Assembly: GCF_014084125.1 (NCBI RefSeq)
Contig: NZ_CP048405.1
Span: forward strand, 3,038,001 to 3,102,000
Source: Streptacidiphilus sp. PB12-B1b
Lineage (GTDB): Bacteria > Actinomycetota > Actinomycetes > Streptomycetales > Streptomycetaceae
Length of the DNA: 64,000 nucleotides
Reading direction: 5' to 3'
Below the pieces are notes generated by a model, which did no database searches, was not told the origin of the DNA, and saw only the letters and a list, made by a program, of their open reading frames with translations. This document shows, piece by piece, positions 51,540 to 60,908 of this stretch (position 1 is the first letter of the stretch; each line of letters begins with the position of its first letter). A program made the position numbers and the translations under genes.

Positions 51540-52745
51540 TCACGGCGTGCGGACGGCGGTGGTGCGGGCGGACGCCGGTCGGGGTCCGGCCTCCTGCGGG
51601 GCCTCCGGATGGGCGGAGGCGGAGGCGGCGTCGGTGTCGGTGTCGGAGCGGGCGGTGTCGGTGTCGGAGCGGGCGGTGTCGGTGTCGGCGGGGTCGACCG
51701 GGGCCCAGGGCCACGGCGGGTCGGGGATGTCGCGGCGCAGCACCGGGGCGACGGCGGACTGGAACAGCTCCAGCGAGTCGCGGTGCTGCGCGGTGGTCAG
51801 CCCGCCCGGCTCGGCGTGCAGGTGCAGCACGCTGTGGCCGAACTGCTCGTGGTAGCGGTGCACCTTGTCGATGATCTGCTCCGGGCTGCCGATCAGGGCG
51901 GAGCTGCGTTCGACGAAGTCCTCCAGGGTGGCGAACACCGGCTCCAGGCCCTGCCGCCGGTGGAAGCCCAGGTAGCCCTCGAAGACCGGCCGGTAGTCGG
52001 CGAGGGCCTGCTGCGAGGTCGGCGCGGCGTAGAAGCCGGCCGTGCCCGCGCCCACCGCGGCCTGCGCCGGGTCGTGCCCGTAGTGCTCCCAGCGCTCGCG
52101 GTAGTAGCGGACGAGGGCGGCGTAGGGCTCGATCGTGTTGGTCACGTTGGCGGAGAACAGCGGATCGCCGTAGCGGGCGGCCAGGTCCACCGACTCGCGA
52201 CTGGTGGCGCTGCCGTGCCAGACCCGGACCGGCCGCTGGTACGGCCGGGGCCAGACCTCCGCGTCCAGCAGCGCCGGACGGAACTTCGGCGAGGCGGTGA
52301 CCTTGTCGTTGCGCCAGATCTCCCGGAACAGCTGGTACGACTCGGCGTTGCGGTCCCACTGGTCCTCGGGGGTGACCTGGAACAGTTCGCGCTGGGCGGT
52401 GCCGTTGCCCTTGCCGATGATCAGCTCCAGCCGGCCGCCGGAGAGGTGGTCCAGGGTGGCGTAGTCCTCGTAGGCGCGGACCGGGTCCAGCAGGCTCAGC
52501 GTGGTGACCGCGGTGAACAGCCTGATCCGCCGGGTGAGCGCGGCGACATGGCTGAGGACGACGGTGGGGGAGGAGGAGATGAACGGGCGCTCGTGCCGCT
52601 CGCCGACGCCGAACCCGTCGAAGCCCAGCTGCTCGGCGAGCAGCGCGCTGTCGACCACCTGCCGGAAGCGCTCCTGGGTGGACGGCTGGACGCCGGTGAC
52701 CGGGTCGGGCGCGTGCACGATCAGGGTGATGGCGATGAACTTCAT
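51540..52745 (-). CDS. LLM-class FMN-dependent monooxygenase (organosulfur island, minus arm)
   Basis: The ATG at 52745 follows GGGGGC; the frame extends upstream but is not protein-like. The 401-residue TIM-barrel protein has GFDGFGVGERHERPFISSSPTVVLSHVAALT, RAYEDYATLDHLSGGRLELIIGKG and ALIGSPEQIIDKVHRYHE in the order of luciferase-like monooxygenases (read in parts). The C-terminal tail contains tandem DTDTARS repeats. It is followed by SsuE-like and HpaC-like flavin reductases, giving a two-component system. It resembles the monooxygenases of S-alkyl-cysteine and sulfonate salvage operons. It is controlled by the riboswitch and leader peptide at 53028-53240. Confidence 0.88.
   Translation of the reverse strand: MKFIAITLIVHAPDPVTGVQPSTQERFRQVVDSALLAEQLGFDGFGVGERHERPFISSSPTVVLSHVAALTRRIRLFTAVTTLSLLDPVRAYEDYATLDHLSGGRLELIIGKGNGTAQRELFQVTPEDQWDRNAESYQLFREIWRNDKVTASPKFRPALLDAEVWPRPYQRPVRVWHGSATSRESVDLAARYGDPLFSANVTNTIEPYAALVRYYRERWEHYGHDPAQAAVGAGTAGFYAAPTSQQALADYRPVFEGYLGFHRRQGLEPVFATLEDFVERSSALIGSPEQIIDKVHRYHEQFGHSVLHLHAEPGGLTTAQHRDSLELFQSAVAPVLRRDIPDPPWPWAPVDPADTDTARSDTDTARSDTDTDAASASAHPEAPQEAGPRPASARTTAVRTP
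51634..51685. repeat. 21-base tandem repeat in the monooxygenase tail
   Basis: A 21-base unit encoding DTDTARS occurs at 51634-51654 and 51655-51675, followed by a partial third copy. It lies in the disordered C-terminal tail and keeps the reading frame. Confidence 0.75.
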
Positions 52746-53027
52746 GCCGCTGCCCCCGGTATCCCGTGGATGCCGGTCACGGCGGCTGCGCCCGGCGGCG
52801 GCAACGGTGGTGCGGTGCGGTGCGGTTGGGGCATGGGAGGTCGCTTCCTGCTCGGGCGGAGGGGGGTGCCACCGGGGCTGCGGGCATGCCGGACGGAACC
52901 TGCGCCGGGCGGTGGCCCGGGGCAGCGTCGGCGGGGGAGGGTTCGGCGAGGGGGAGGGGGCCGGCGGGGGCGGCACGCGGCGCAGCGGTGTGCGGCGGCT
53001 GCCGGGTGAGCCGGACGGAGCCGGGGC

Positions 53028-53108
53028 TCAGGCCGCCGTACAGAGGGCGCTGGAGATGCGCTGCAGATCGATGTGACGACGCGAGTAGGTACCGATGGCT
53101 CGACGCAC
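53028..53108 (-). CDS. Cys-containing leader peptide (26 aa), minus arm
   Basis: GTG 53108 to TGA 53028-53030 encodes 26 residues ending RRHIDLQRISSALCTAA, with AGGAGGGG six bases upstream. The RRHIDL...SSALC pattern is that of the short putative leader peptides found before sulfur genes in actinobacteria, where cysteine codons near the end are thought to sense cysteine supply. It lies about 20 bases downstream of the riboswitch and 280 bases upstream of the monooxygenase gene. It is too short for routine gene finding. The role as an attenuator is inference from family knowledge. Confidence 0.85.
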   Translation of the reverse strand: MRRAIGTYSRRHIDLQRISSALCTAA

Positions 53109-53129
53109 GGCGGTCCCCTCCTGCTCGAT

Positions 53130-53240
53130 CTCGCGCTTGCGGACACCGGTTCGGCTCCGCCGGGTCGTCACCTGGAGCACCCCGCCGCGCAGGAGGGTTG
53201 CTGGTCAGCCAGCCAGGGCTTGCCGCTGACGCTCGTTACC
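53130..53240 (-). ncRNA. SAM-IV-like (SAM-I/IV clan) riboswitch, minus arm
   Basis: Read on the minus strand: GGTAACGAGCGTCAG, AAGCCCTGGCTGG, CTGACCAGCAACCCTCC, GCGGCGGGGTGCTCCAGG and GTGACGACC, in the order of the SAM-I/IV aptamer (GCAACCCTCC core, GGGTGC, GTGANGACC closing strand). A hairpin (53139-53143 with 53156-53160) then leads into AAGCGCGAG, which is also conserved in the plus copy. GTCAG/CTGAC replaces ATCAG/CTGAT of the plus copy, a compensatory change. It should turn the downstream monooxygenase operon off when S-adenosylmethionine is plentiful. Confidence 0.88.
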
Positions 53241-53360
53241 TCTCCCCAACGTAACTCCGCAGGCGCCCCGAACACAATCCCCCCAGGTGGGCCGTGGGCG
53301 GCGGGGTCCGAACCGTGGACGGGCATTGCCGAAAGCCGGTGGAGCGGATAACTTGTGCCC

Positions 53361-53470
53361 TGGTTATGAGCATCAGTGTCAAGCCCTGGCTTGCTGATCG
53401 GCAACCCTCCCACGCGGCGGGGTGCTCCAGGTGACGACCCGACAGGACGCAGCCGTCCTGTAAGCGCGAG
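53361..53470 (+). ncRNA. SAM-IV-like (SAM-I/IV clan) riboswitch, plus arm
   Basis: The order GGTTATGAGCATCAG, AAGCCCTGGCTTG, CTGATCGGCAACCCTCC, GCGGCGGGGTGCTCCAGG and GTGACGACC matches the SAM-IV aptamer of actinobacteria. P1 pairs GGTT with GACC. P2 pairs ATCAG with CTGAT. A 7-bp hairpin (53442-53448 with 53455-53461) is followed by AAGCGCGAG, which is shared with the minus copy. It precedes the leader peptide at 53497 and the transporter operon, which should be repressed by high S-adenosylmethionine. Confidence 0.9.
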
Positions 53471-53482
53471 CCCCACGGGGGC
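53470..53482 (+). promoter_or_regulatory. GC hairpin next to the leader-peptide ribosome binding site
   Basis: GCCCC (53470-53474) can pair with GGGGC (53478-53482), ending 3-4 bases before the GAGGAGG site of the leader peptide. It could couple ligand state to leader translation, but this is inference. Confidence 0.4.
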
Positions 53483-53496
53483 CTGAGGAGGGCGAG

Positions 53497-53640
53497 GTGA
53501 TCCGCATGCAGGTACGCACCACCGGCGACGGCGGCACGCCGCGCCCGTACGGCTTCGGCCGGCTCAGGGTCGCCCGGCGCCATGTCGACCTGCTGCGGGT
53601 GAGCAGCGCGCTGTGTCCGGGGACGTCCGCGGTCTGTTGA
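53497..53640 (+). CDS. Cys-containing leader peptide, plus arm
   Basis: GTG 53497 (or ATG 53506), just after GAGGAGG, opens a 44-47-residue frame containing RLRVARRHVDLLRVSSALC and ending GTSAVC before TGA 53638-53640. The RRHVDLLRVSSALC core is the classic actinobacterial sulfur-related leader peptide, as in the minus-arm peptide, with a second Cys as the last residue. It lies 26 bases after the riboswitch and 133 bases before the first transporter gene. Ribosome stalling at Cys codons would be a second, cysteine-responsive control (inference). Confidence 0.82.
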   Translation: MIRMQVRTTGDGGTPRPYGFGRLRVARRHVDLLRVSSALCPGTSAVC

Positions 53641-53773
53641 CCGCCCGCGCCGTACGGCGTTGCACGCCGTCGGCCCTGCCCGGACCCGCCCGCTCACCCC
53701 CGCACGCCGCCACGCCGCCATGTCCCCACCATGGCGTGGTGCTGCACTTCCCTGGGACGGAAAGCACACCCTC

Positions 53774-54763
53774 ATGAGCAGTTCTGAAACCTCCGCGCGG
53801 CCGTCCGCCGTGCCCGAACCACCGCCGCCGGCGGCCCCGCAGGCCGGGACCGGCGGCCGTCCCGACCTCGATCAGCTGCTCGACGCGAAGCCGGTACCGC
53901 TGCGCCGCCCCGGCCAGTGGGCCTCCGCCCTGGTCCTGCTGGTCCTGTTCGCCATGTTCGTGCACACGGTGCTGACCAACAGCCGGTTCCAGTGGGGCAC
54001 CGTGGGGGACTACTTCCTCAACGCCTCGATCCTGCACGGGCTGGAGCTGACGCTCTGGCTCACCGCGGCGGTGATGGCCACCGGCTACCTGCTCGGGGTG
54101 GGCGTCGCCGCCATGCGGCTCTCCCGGAACCCGGTCCTGCGCTCGCTCAGCTTCGGCTTCGTCTGGCTGGTACGCTCCGTCCCGCTGCTGGTCCAGCTGC
54201 TCTTCTGGTACGAACTGGCCTCGCTGTACCCGCAGTTGTCGCTGGGCATCCCCTTCGGCCCGGAGTTCGCCACGGCCCGGACGGCGCACCTGTTCAGCGG
54301 GATCCTGGCCGCCTTCGTCGGGCTCAGCCTGGACGTCGCGGCCTTCTCCTCGGAGATCATCCGGGGCGGCATCCTGTCGGTGGAGCACGGCCAGACCGAG
54401 GCGGCCCAGGCACTGGGCCTCGGCAACGCCCGGATCTTCCGCCGGATCGTGCTCCCGCAGGCGATGCCGGCCATCGTCCCGGCCACCGGCAACCTGCTGA
54501 TCGGAATGCTCAAGGCCACCTCCATCGTCAGCGTCATCGCGGTCCAGGACCTGCTCTACTCAGCGCAGTTGATCTACAATCAGAACTTTTTGATCGTCCC
54601 GCTGCTGCTGGTGGCGACGCTCTGGTACATCATCCTCACCACGCTGCTGTCGATCGGGCAGTTCTTCGTCGAGCGGTACTACGCCCGGGGCAGCAACCGC
54701 ACCGCGCGCAAGGGGTTCTGGGCGGTCGTCCGGGCCAATGTGCCGCTGGTGGGCCTCTCATGA
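53774..54763 (+). CDS. Polar amino-acid-type ABC permease (cassette 1)
   Basis: The ATG at 53774 follows GGAAAG. The 329-residue protein has a disordered Pro-rich N-terminus, then about six helices. It has the permease EAA motif [28 protein letters not shown] (read in parts) and the segment [20 protein letters not shown] of the HisM/GlnP family. It forms the membrane channel with the ATPase encoded immediately downstream, overlapping by 4 bases (ATGA). With the lipoprotein encoded by 55641 it should import an amino acid or organosulfur compound; the riboswitch points to a sulfur source. Confidence 0.9.
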   Translation: MSSSETSARPSAVPEPPPPAAPQAGTGGRPDLDQLLDAKPVPLRRPGQWASALVLLVLFAMFVHTVLTNSRFQWGTVGDYFLNASILHGLELTLWLTAAVMATGYLLGVGVAAMRLSRNPVLRSLSFGFVWLVRSVPLLVQLLFWYELASLYPQLSLGIPFGPEFATARTAHLFSGILAAFVGLSLDVAAFSSEIIRGGILSVEHGQTEAAQALGLGNARIFRRIVLPQAMPAIVPATGNLLIGMLKATSIVSVIAVQDLLYSAQLIYNQNFLIVPLLLVATLWYIILTTLLSIGQFFVERYYARGSNRTARKGFWAVVRANVPLVGLS

Positions 54764-55533
54764 GCGCCACCGCCGAACCGCTGGTGCGGATCAGGGGCCT
54801 GCGCAAGAGCTTCGGCGCCACCGCGGTGCTGGACGGGGTGGACCTGGACGTACGCCGGGGCGAGGTCGCCGTCCTGCTCGGGCCCTCCGGCTCCGGCAAG
54901 TCCACCCTGCTGCGCAGCGTCAACCACCTGGAGAGGCCCGACGCGGGCTTCGTCGAGGTCGGCGGCGAGATCATCGGCTACCGCTACCAGGGCGGCAGGC
55001 TGCACGAGTTGGGCCACCGGGCGATCACCCGGCAGCGGGCCCGGGTGGGCATGGTGTTCCAGCAGTTCCACCTCTTCCCGCACCTGACCGTGCTGGACAA
55101 CCTCGTCGAGGCCCCGGTCGCCGTGCACGGCGTGCCGCGGAAGCAGGCGGCGGCCCGGGCCCGCGAGCTGTTGGACCGGGTCGGCCTGGCCGGGCGCGAA
55201 GGCGCTTACCCCCGACAGCTGTCCGGCGGCCAGCAGCAGCGGGTGGCCATCGCCCGGGCCCTGGCGATGGAGCCGGAGCTGCTGCTGTTCGACGAGCCCA
55301 CCAGCGCCCTCGACCCCGAACTGGTCGGGGAGGTCCTCGCAGTGATCAAGGACCTCGCCGACAGCGGGATGACCATGATCGTGGTCACCCATGAGATCGG
55401 CTTCGCCCGCGAGGTCGCCGACACCGTGGTCTTCCTGGACGGCGGCCGGATCATCGAATCCGGCGCCCCCGGGGAGGTCCTGACCGAGCCGCGCCACGAG
55501 CGGGCCCGCGCCTTCCTGTCCGCGGTCCTCTGA
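54760..55533 (+). CDS. Amino-acid-type ABC transporter ATPase (cassette 1)
   Basis: This 257-residue protein has Walker [10 protein letters not shown], the Q-loop [14 protein letters not shown], the signature [15 protein letters not shown], Walker [15 protein letters not shown] and the switch His in VVTHEIGFA. This is a standard polar amino-acid uptake ATPase (GlnQ/HisP type). It is translationally coupled to the permease gene and very similar to the second cassette ATPase (57653-58441). Confidence 0.95.
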   Translation: MSATAEPLVRIRGLRKSFGATAVLDGVDLDVRRGEVAVLLGPSGSGKSTLLRSVNHLERPDAGFVEVGGEIIGYRYQGGRLHELGHRAITRQRARVGMVFQQFHLFPHLTVLDNLVEAPVAVHGVPRKQAAARARELLDRVGLAGREGAYPRQLSGGQQQRVAIARALAMEPELLLFDEPTSALDPELVGEVLAVIKDLADSGMTMIVVTHEIGFAREVADTVVFLDGGRIIESGAPGEVLTEPRHERARAFLSAVL

Positions 55534-55640
55534 CCCCCCTCCCTTCACCGGCGGCAGCGCCCTTCCGGGCCACCCGCTTGCCCTGTGACGAACCGTCACC
55601 TACCTGCCACGCACCCTCGAAAGCCCCGAAAGGAACTCCC

Positions 55641-56645
55641 GTGACGACCGACGGACGCCCTGCCCGCCACGTCTCGCGTACGGCTCTGACCGCGACCGCC
55701 GCCGCTGCCGTCCTCGCCCTGCTCGCCGCCTGCGGTTCCGGCTCCGGCAGCGCCACCACGGCCGCGGCAGCCCCGGCGGTGTCCGGCCCGGCCTCCGCCG
55801 CGCCCGCGGCGGCGTCCACGGCGATCCCCGCCGAGGACGTGGTCTCCGGCATCCAGGCCGACCCCGCCCTGCGGGCCGAGCTGCCCGCGGCGGTGCGCAG
55901 CCGAGGCACCCTCATCCTGGGCACCACCCAGGCCGTGGGCACCTCCAATCTGCCGCACGCGGGCCAGGACGCCACCGGGAAGACCGTCGGCCTGGACGTC
56001 GACCTGAGGGACGCGGTCGCCAAGGTGCTCGGCATCGGCTGGGACGTGCAGTACGGCACCTTTCCCACCGTCATCCCCGGTGTGCAGAACGGGAAGTACG
56101 ACGTCGGTCAGGACAACTTCGGTGCCACCAAGGCCCGGGAGAAGATCGTCGACTTCGCCACCTACCTGGACGACGGCCAGTCCTTCCTGGGCGCCAAGAG
56201 CATTCCGACCGACTCGGTGACCGGCCTCACCGACCTCTGCGGCTACAACGTGGCCACCAGCCCCGGCTCCACCTTCCAGCAGATCCTCACCGACGGCGCC
56301 GCCAAGTGCGCCGCCGCCGGCAAGAGCCCCTACAAGGTGCAGTACTTCTCCGACACCGCGCCGATCTTCCTCGGGCTGGCCAACGGCAAGGAGGACATCT
56401 ACTTCGGCCCGACGCTGAGCCTCAAGTACGAGGCGCTGCACCTGGCGGGGCCCAAGTACCTCGGCCAGATCAGCACCACGCCGGTCGGCTTCGTCACCGC
56501 CAAGGGGTCACCGGTCGCCAAGGCGCTGAGCGACGCCGTCAACAAGCTGATCGCAAGCGGCGACTACGCCCGGATCCTGGCCAAGTGGGGCGTCACCGGC
56601 AGCGGGGTCACCACGTCCGTCGTCAACCCGCCCACCACCTTCTGA
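55641..56645 (+). CDS. Solute-binding lipoprotein of amino-acid ABC transporter (cassette 1)
   Basis: The GTG at 55641 follows AAAGGAA. The signal peptide ends in the lipobox LLAACG, giving a lipoprotein tethered outside the membrane. The mature domain is a family 3 binding protein: GTLILGTTQAVGTSNLPHAG, VGLDVDLRDAVAKVLG, VQNGKYDVGQDNFGATKAREKIVDF and a final SGDYARILAKWGV. It captures the substrate for the cassette-1 permease. Substrate not assignable from sequence; cystine, methionine derivatives or other organosulfur amino acids fit the context. Confidence 0.92.
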   Translation: MTTDGRPARHVSRTALTATAAAAVLALLAACGSGSGSATTAAAAPAVSGPASAAPAAASTAIPAEDVVSGIQADPALRAELPAAVRSRGTLILGTTQAVGTSNLPHAGQDATGKTVGLDVDLRDAVAKVLGIGWDVQYGTFPTVIPGVQNGKYDVGQDNFGATKAREKIVDFATYLDDGQSFLGAKSIPTDSVTGLTDLCGYNVATSPGSTFQQILTDGAAKCAAAGKSPYKVQYFSDTAPIFLGLANGKEDIYFGPTLSLKYEALHLAGPKYLGQISTTPVGFVTAKGSPVAKALSDAVNKLIASGDYARILAKWGVTGSGVTTSVVNPPTTF

Positions 56646-56660
56646 CCGGGGGAGCCCGAC

Positions 56661-57656
56661 ATGTCCGACCCCGTACCCGCGGTCTCGACCGCGCAGAGAC
56701 CGGCCGCCGCCGCGCCCCGCCCGGCGCCGGTGCAGCAACCGGCGACCGCGCAACGGGTCGTGCCGCTGCGCCACCCGGGGCGCTGGATCGCCTCGCTGGT
56801 GGTGCTGGTGCTCGCCGCCCAGTTCGCGCACGGGCTGGTGAGCAACCCCTTCTACCAGTGGGGCCGGTTCGACTACTGGTTCCTGCGCCCGGTGATCCTG
56901 CGCGGCCTGGGCGTGACGCTTCAAGTCACCGCACTGAGCGCGGTGTTCGGCCTGGCCGGCGGCGTCCTGCTGGCGCTGGCCCGGCAGTCCCGCAGCCCGG
57001 TGCTGCGGGCGGTCAGCTGGGTGTACATCTGGCTGTTCCGCTCGGTGCCGCTGATCGTGGTGCTGCTGATCCTGTACAACTTCAGCGCGCTGTACAAGAC
57101 GCTCAGCCTCGGCGTGCCGTTCGGCCCCGGCTTCGTGCACTTCGGCGAGTCCTCGCTGGCGACCGAGCTGGTCATCGCCACGCTGGGGTTGAGCCTCAGC
57201 GAGGCGGCCTACGCGGCCGAGGTGGTGCGCTCCGGCATCCTCTCGGTCGACCAGGGCCAGCACGAGGCCGCCGCCGCGCTCGGGCTGCCCAAGGGCTACC
57301 AGTTCCGCCGGATCGTGCTGCCGCAGGCCCTGCGAGCCATCGTCCCGGCCTATGTGAACCAGCTGATCGGGCTGGTCAAGGGCACCTCGCTGGTCTTCTA
57401 CGTCTCACTGCTGGACCTCTTCGGCGAGGTGCAGAACATGGGCAGCACCTATCCGGGCGACGTGGTGCCGCTGCTGATGGTGGCCACCGTCTGGTACGTG
57501 ATCCTGACCAGCGTGGTGTCGGTGGTGCAGTTCTACGTGGAGCGCTACTACTCCCGTGGCGCGCTGCGGACGATCCCGCCGACCCCCCTGCAGAAGCTGC
57601 GCGCCGGCGTCCGCCGACTGCGCGAGCGCGCCGAACTCGGAACGGTGAACGGATGA
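56661..57656 (+). CDS. Polar amino-acid-type ABC permease (cassette 2)
   Basis: This 331-residue permease begins 15 bases after the cassette-1 binding-protein gene. It has an Ala/Pro-rich N-terminus, about five to six helices, [21 protein letters not shown] and the EAA motif [21 protein letters not shown]. It overlaps the next ATPase gene by 4 bases, the same arrangement as cassette 1. It is a paralogue of the protein at 53774-54763. Confidence 0.9.
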   Translation: MSDPVPAVSTAQRPAAAAPRPAPVQQPATAQRVVPLRHPGRWIASLVVLVLAAQFAHGLVSNPFYQWGRFDYWFLRPVILRGLGVTLQVTALSAVFGLAGGVLLALARQSRSPVLRAVSWVYIWLFRSVPLIVVLLILYNFSALYKTLSLGVPFGPGFVHFGESSLATELVIATLGLSLSEAAYAAEVVRSGILSVDQGQHEAAAALGLPKGYQFRRIVLPQALRAIVPAYVNQLIGLVKGTSLVFYVSLLDLFGEVQNMGSTYPGDVVPLLMVATVWYVILTSVVSVVQFYVERYYSRGALRTIPPTPLQKLRAGVRRLRERAELGTVNG

Positions 57657-58441
57657 GCACTCCCACTCTCGCCCCGGCCGAGGCCGCCGCCGTGGAGGTC
57701 CGCGGCGCGCACAAGTGGTACGGGGCGCACCGCGTGCTGGACGGGGTCGACCTCACCGTCCAGCCGGGCCAGGTCGCGGTGATTCTCGGGCCGTCCGGCT
57801 CGGGCAAGTCCACGCTGCTGCGCGCGGTCAACCACCTGGAGAAGCTCGACGTCGGCCATGTCAGCGTCAACGGCGAACTGATCGGGGTGCGCCGGCACGG
57901 GGAGCGGCTCAAGGAGCTGAGCGAGCGGGCCATCCTGGCGCAGCGGCGTGGGATCGGCTTCGTCTTCCAGGGCTTCAACCTCTTCCCGCACCTGACCGCG
58001 CTGGAGAACGTCACCGCCGCGCCGGTGGCGACCGGCCGCGCCACCAGGGAGGAGGCCCGCGCCTTCGCGCTGGAGCTGCTCGACCGGGTCGGGCTCGCCG
58101 ACAAGGCCGACGCCTATCCGCGCCAGCTCTCCGGCGGCCAGCAGCAGCGGGTGGCCATCGCCCGGGCGCTGGCCCAGCGGCCGGGCGTGATCCTCTTCGA
58201 CGAGCCGACCTCCGCGCTCGACCCGGAACTGGTCGGCGAGGTGCTGTCCGCCATCAAGGACCTGGCGCGCGGCGGAACCACGCTGATCGTGGTCACCCAT
58301 GAGATCGGCTTCGCCCGCGAGGTCGCCGACCTGGTCGTCTTCCTCGACGGCGGCCGGATCGTCGAGCAGGGAGCCCCGGCCGAGGTGCTGGACAACCCGC
58401 AGCACCCGCGCACCCGGGAGTTCCTGAGCAAGGTGCTCTGA
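57653..58441 (+). CDS. Amino-acid-type ABC transporter ATPase (cassette 2)
   Basis: This 262-residue protein has Walker [11 protein letters not shown]-loop [14 protein letters not shown], signature [16 protein letters not shown], Walker [14 protein letters not shown] and the switch VVTHEIGFA. It is nearly co-linear with the cassette-1 ATPase, especially over the last 120 residues, indicating duplication. It energises the permease encoded just upstream. Confidence 0.95.
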   Translation: MSTPTLAPAEAAAVEVRGAHKWYGAHRVLDGVDLTVQPGQVAVILGPSGSGKSTLLRAVNHLEKLDVGHVSVNGELIGVRRHGERLKELSERAILAQRRGIGFVFQGFNLFPHLTALENVTAAPVATGRATREEARAFALELLDRVGLADKADAYPRQLSGGQQQRVAIARALAQRPGVILFDEPTSALDPELVGEVLSAIKDLARGGTTLIVVTHEIGFAREVADLVVFLDGGRIVEQGAPAEVLDNPQHPRTREFLSKVL

Positions 58442-58522
58442 ACCCTCTTCCCCCGAACCCGCTTTCCTGCCCGCCATACCCGACCTGTCCGCCACACCCG
58501 AACCAGCAACCCCAGGAGAACC

Positions 58523-59560
58523 ATGTCCCGCGCCGCCTTCAGACGCGTCCGTATCCTCCCCGCCGGATTGGCTCTGCTCACCCTCGCCGGGGGCCTGACC
58601 GGCTGCGCGAGCAGCTCCACCGCCAGCACCGCCGCCGCCGGCAAGGGTGCCGCCGCGCCCGCCGGCAGCACCACCGTCGACGTCGGCGCCCTGTCCAACG
58701 GTGCGGCGACGCCGGTGGCGCTCACCGTCCCCGAGGTGGCCTCGATCCGAGCCGAGCTGCCCGCCTCCGTGGTCAGCGGCGGAACGCTGGCCATCGGCGT
58801 CGGCATGCTGCCCGCCGGCTCGCCGCCGCTGGGCTTCGTCGGCTCCGACCAGTCGACCCTCACCGGCTCCGAGCCCGACCTCGGCCGCCTGGTCGCGGCG
58901 GTGTTCGGGCTCAAGCCGGTGTTGAACAATTCGACCTGGGACAACCTGTTCGTCGGCATCGACAGCGGGAAGAACCAGCTGGGCTTCTCCAACATCACCG
59001 ACACCGAGCAGCGCAAGACCAAGTACGACTTCGCCTGCTACCGGCAGGACAACGTCGGCTTCGAGGTCCTCAAGAGCAGCAGCTGGCAGTTCGACGGCAC
59101 CGCCGAAAGCCTCGCCGGGAAGACCGTGGCCGTGTCTGCGGGCACCAACCAGGAGAAGATCCTGGAAGCCTGGCAGGCCACGCTCAAGAGCCAGGGCAAG
59201 ACGCTGACCATCAAGTACTACCCCGACGCCAACTCCACCTATCTGGCCCTGGATTCGGGCAAGATCGACGCCTACTTCGCCCCCAACCCCAGCGTCGCCT
59301 ACCACGTCAGGCTCACCGCGAGCACGCCGAACCCGACCCGCAGCGCGGGCAAGTACTCCGGGGCCGGGGCCACCCTGCAGGGGCTGATCTGCGCCACCAC
59401 CAAGAAGGGCGACGGGCTGGCGCAGCCGGCCGCCGACGCCATCAACTACCTGATCAAGAACGGCGACTACGCCAAGTGGCTGGCCGCCTGGAACCTCAGC
59501 AACGAGGCCGTCGCCAGCTCGCTGGTCAACCCGCCCGGCCTGCCGCTGAGCAACACCTGA
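58523..59560 (+). CDS. Solute-binding lipoprotein of amino-acid ABC transporter (cassette 2)
   Basis: This 345-residue protein has a signal peptide ending LTGCASS (lipobox). The binding-protein domain has GGTLAIGVGMLPAGSPPLGFVG, EPDLGRLVAAVFGLKPV, IDSGKNQLGFSNITDTEQRKTKYDFACYRQD and NGDYAKWLAAWNL. It is distinct in detail from the cassette-1 protein, so the two cassettes may differ in specificity. AGGAGA precedes the ATG. Confidence 0.92.
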   Translation: MSRAAFRRVRILPAGLALLTLAGGLTGCASSSTASTAAAGKGAAAPAGSTTVDVGALSNGAATPVALTVPEVASIRAELPASVVSGGTLAIGVGMLPAGSPPLGFVGSDQSTLTGSEPDLGRLVAAVFGLKPVLNNSTWDNLFVGIDSGKNQLGFSNITDTEQRKTKYDFACYRQDNVGFEVLKSSSWQFDGTAESLAGKTVAVSAGTNQEKILEAWQATLKSQGKTLTIKYYPDANSTYLALDSGKIDAYFAPNPSVAYHVRLTASTPNPTRSAGKYSGAGATLQGLICATTKKGDGLAQPAADAINYLIKNGDYAKWLAAWNLSNEAVASSLVNPPGLPLSNT

Positions 59561-59652
59561 CACCCGGCCGCGACGCCGCCCCGGCCTTGACCGCCGTCTC
59601 CGTTCCCGCCGATCCCCGACCACCGATCCCGACCCGAGAGGACGACAGCACC

Positions 59653-60858
59653 GTGGCAGACGCCGGAGCAGTGGCCGGAGACGAGCACCCCCGCAGCGGC
59701 GCCCGCCCGCCGACGGCCTTCCACTGGTTCCTGCCGACCGGTGGGGACGGCCGACGGCTGGGCGGTTCCGTGCACGGCCTGGGCATCGGCGCGGCCGGAA
59801 CCGGCGCGGACGGCAGCGGGGACGGCAGCGGGGACGGAACCGTCGGCGGCGCGGGCGGCGCGGCCGCACGGCGGGGCACGGGGGAGCGCCCCGCCGATCT
59901 GGGCTACCTCACGCAGCTGGCCGAGGCCGCCGACCAGCTCGGCTACGAGGGCGTGCTGACGCCCACCGGGGCGCACTGCGAGGACGCCTGGATCGTCACC
60001 GCCGCGCTGATCGCCCGGACCAGGCGGCTGAAGTTCCTGGTCGCCTTCCGGCCCGGCCTGGTCGAGCCCGCCCTCGCCGTCCAGACCGCGGCCACCTTCC
60101 AGCGCCTCTCGCAGGGGCGGCTGCTGCTCAATGTGGTGGTGGGCGGCAGCGACGCCGAGCAGCGCGGCTACGGCGACCGGCTCGGCCACGACGAGCGCTA
60201 CGCCAGGGCCGGGGAGTTCCTGGACGTGGTCCGGGCCTCCTGGAGCGGCGCGCCCTTCGACCACGAGGGCGCGTACTACCGGCTGCAGGGCGCGTAGCTG
60301 CGCCGCCCGCCGGAGCCCGCCCCGGCGGTGTACGTCGGCGGCTCCTCCGAACCGGCCCTGGCCGTGGCCGCCCGGCACGCCGACACCTACCTGACCTGGG
60401 GCGAGCCGGTGCCGCTGGTCGCCGAGAAGATCGCCCGGGTGCGCGAGCGGGCCGAGGCCGCCGGCCGGACGCCGCGGTTCGGGCTGCGCATCCACGTGCT
60501 CAGCCGTGACACCGCGGCCCGGGCCTGGGCGGACGCCGACGCGCTGATCACCGGACTGGACGACCGGGCGATCGCGGACGGCCAGCGGCGGCTGCGGGCG
60601 CTGGACTCCGAGGGCCAGCGCCGGATGCTGGCGCTGCACGGAGGCTCCCGCGACCGGCTGCTGGTCGCGCCCAACCTCTGGGCCGGGATCGGCCTGGTCC
60701 GCGGCGGTGCGGGGACGGCGCTGGTGGGCAGCCACGACGAGGTCGCCGAGCGGATCGCCGAGTATCGTGCCGCTGGCGTCGACGAGTTCGTCCTCTCCGG
60801 CTACCCGCACCTGGAGGAGGCGTACACCTTCGCCGAATGCGTCCGCCCGCTGCTCTGA
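59653..60858 (+). pseudogene. SsuD-like FMN monooxygenase with in-frame TAG
   Basis: The GTG at 59653 follows GAGAGGA. FHWFLPTGGDGR near the start, then GYEGVLTPTGAHCEDAW, LKFLVAFRPGLVEPALAVQ, QGRLLLNVVVGGSDAEQRGYGD and YAGGSSEPA-like [15 protein letters not shown] and TYLTWGEPV are the alkanesulfonate monooxygenase (SsuD) order. The codon after YYRLQGA is TAG (60295-60297). The same frame continues to 60858, so a single base change has split the gene after about 214 codons. Intact SsuD would oxidise sulfonates to aldehyde and sulfite with FMNH2. A Gly-rich insertion near residues 35-75 is unusual. Sequence error, real nonsense mutation or readthrough cannot be separated. Confidence 0.8.
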
Positions 60859-60908
60859 CGATCCATCACTTCTCGCTGCCTGCAACCCCTTCACCGGAAA
60901 GGCCCGTC

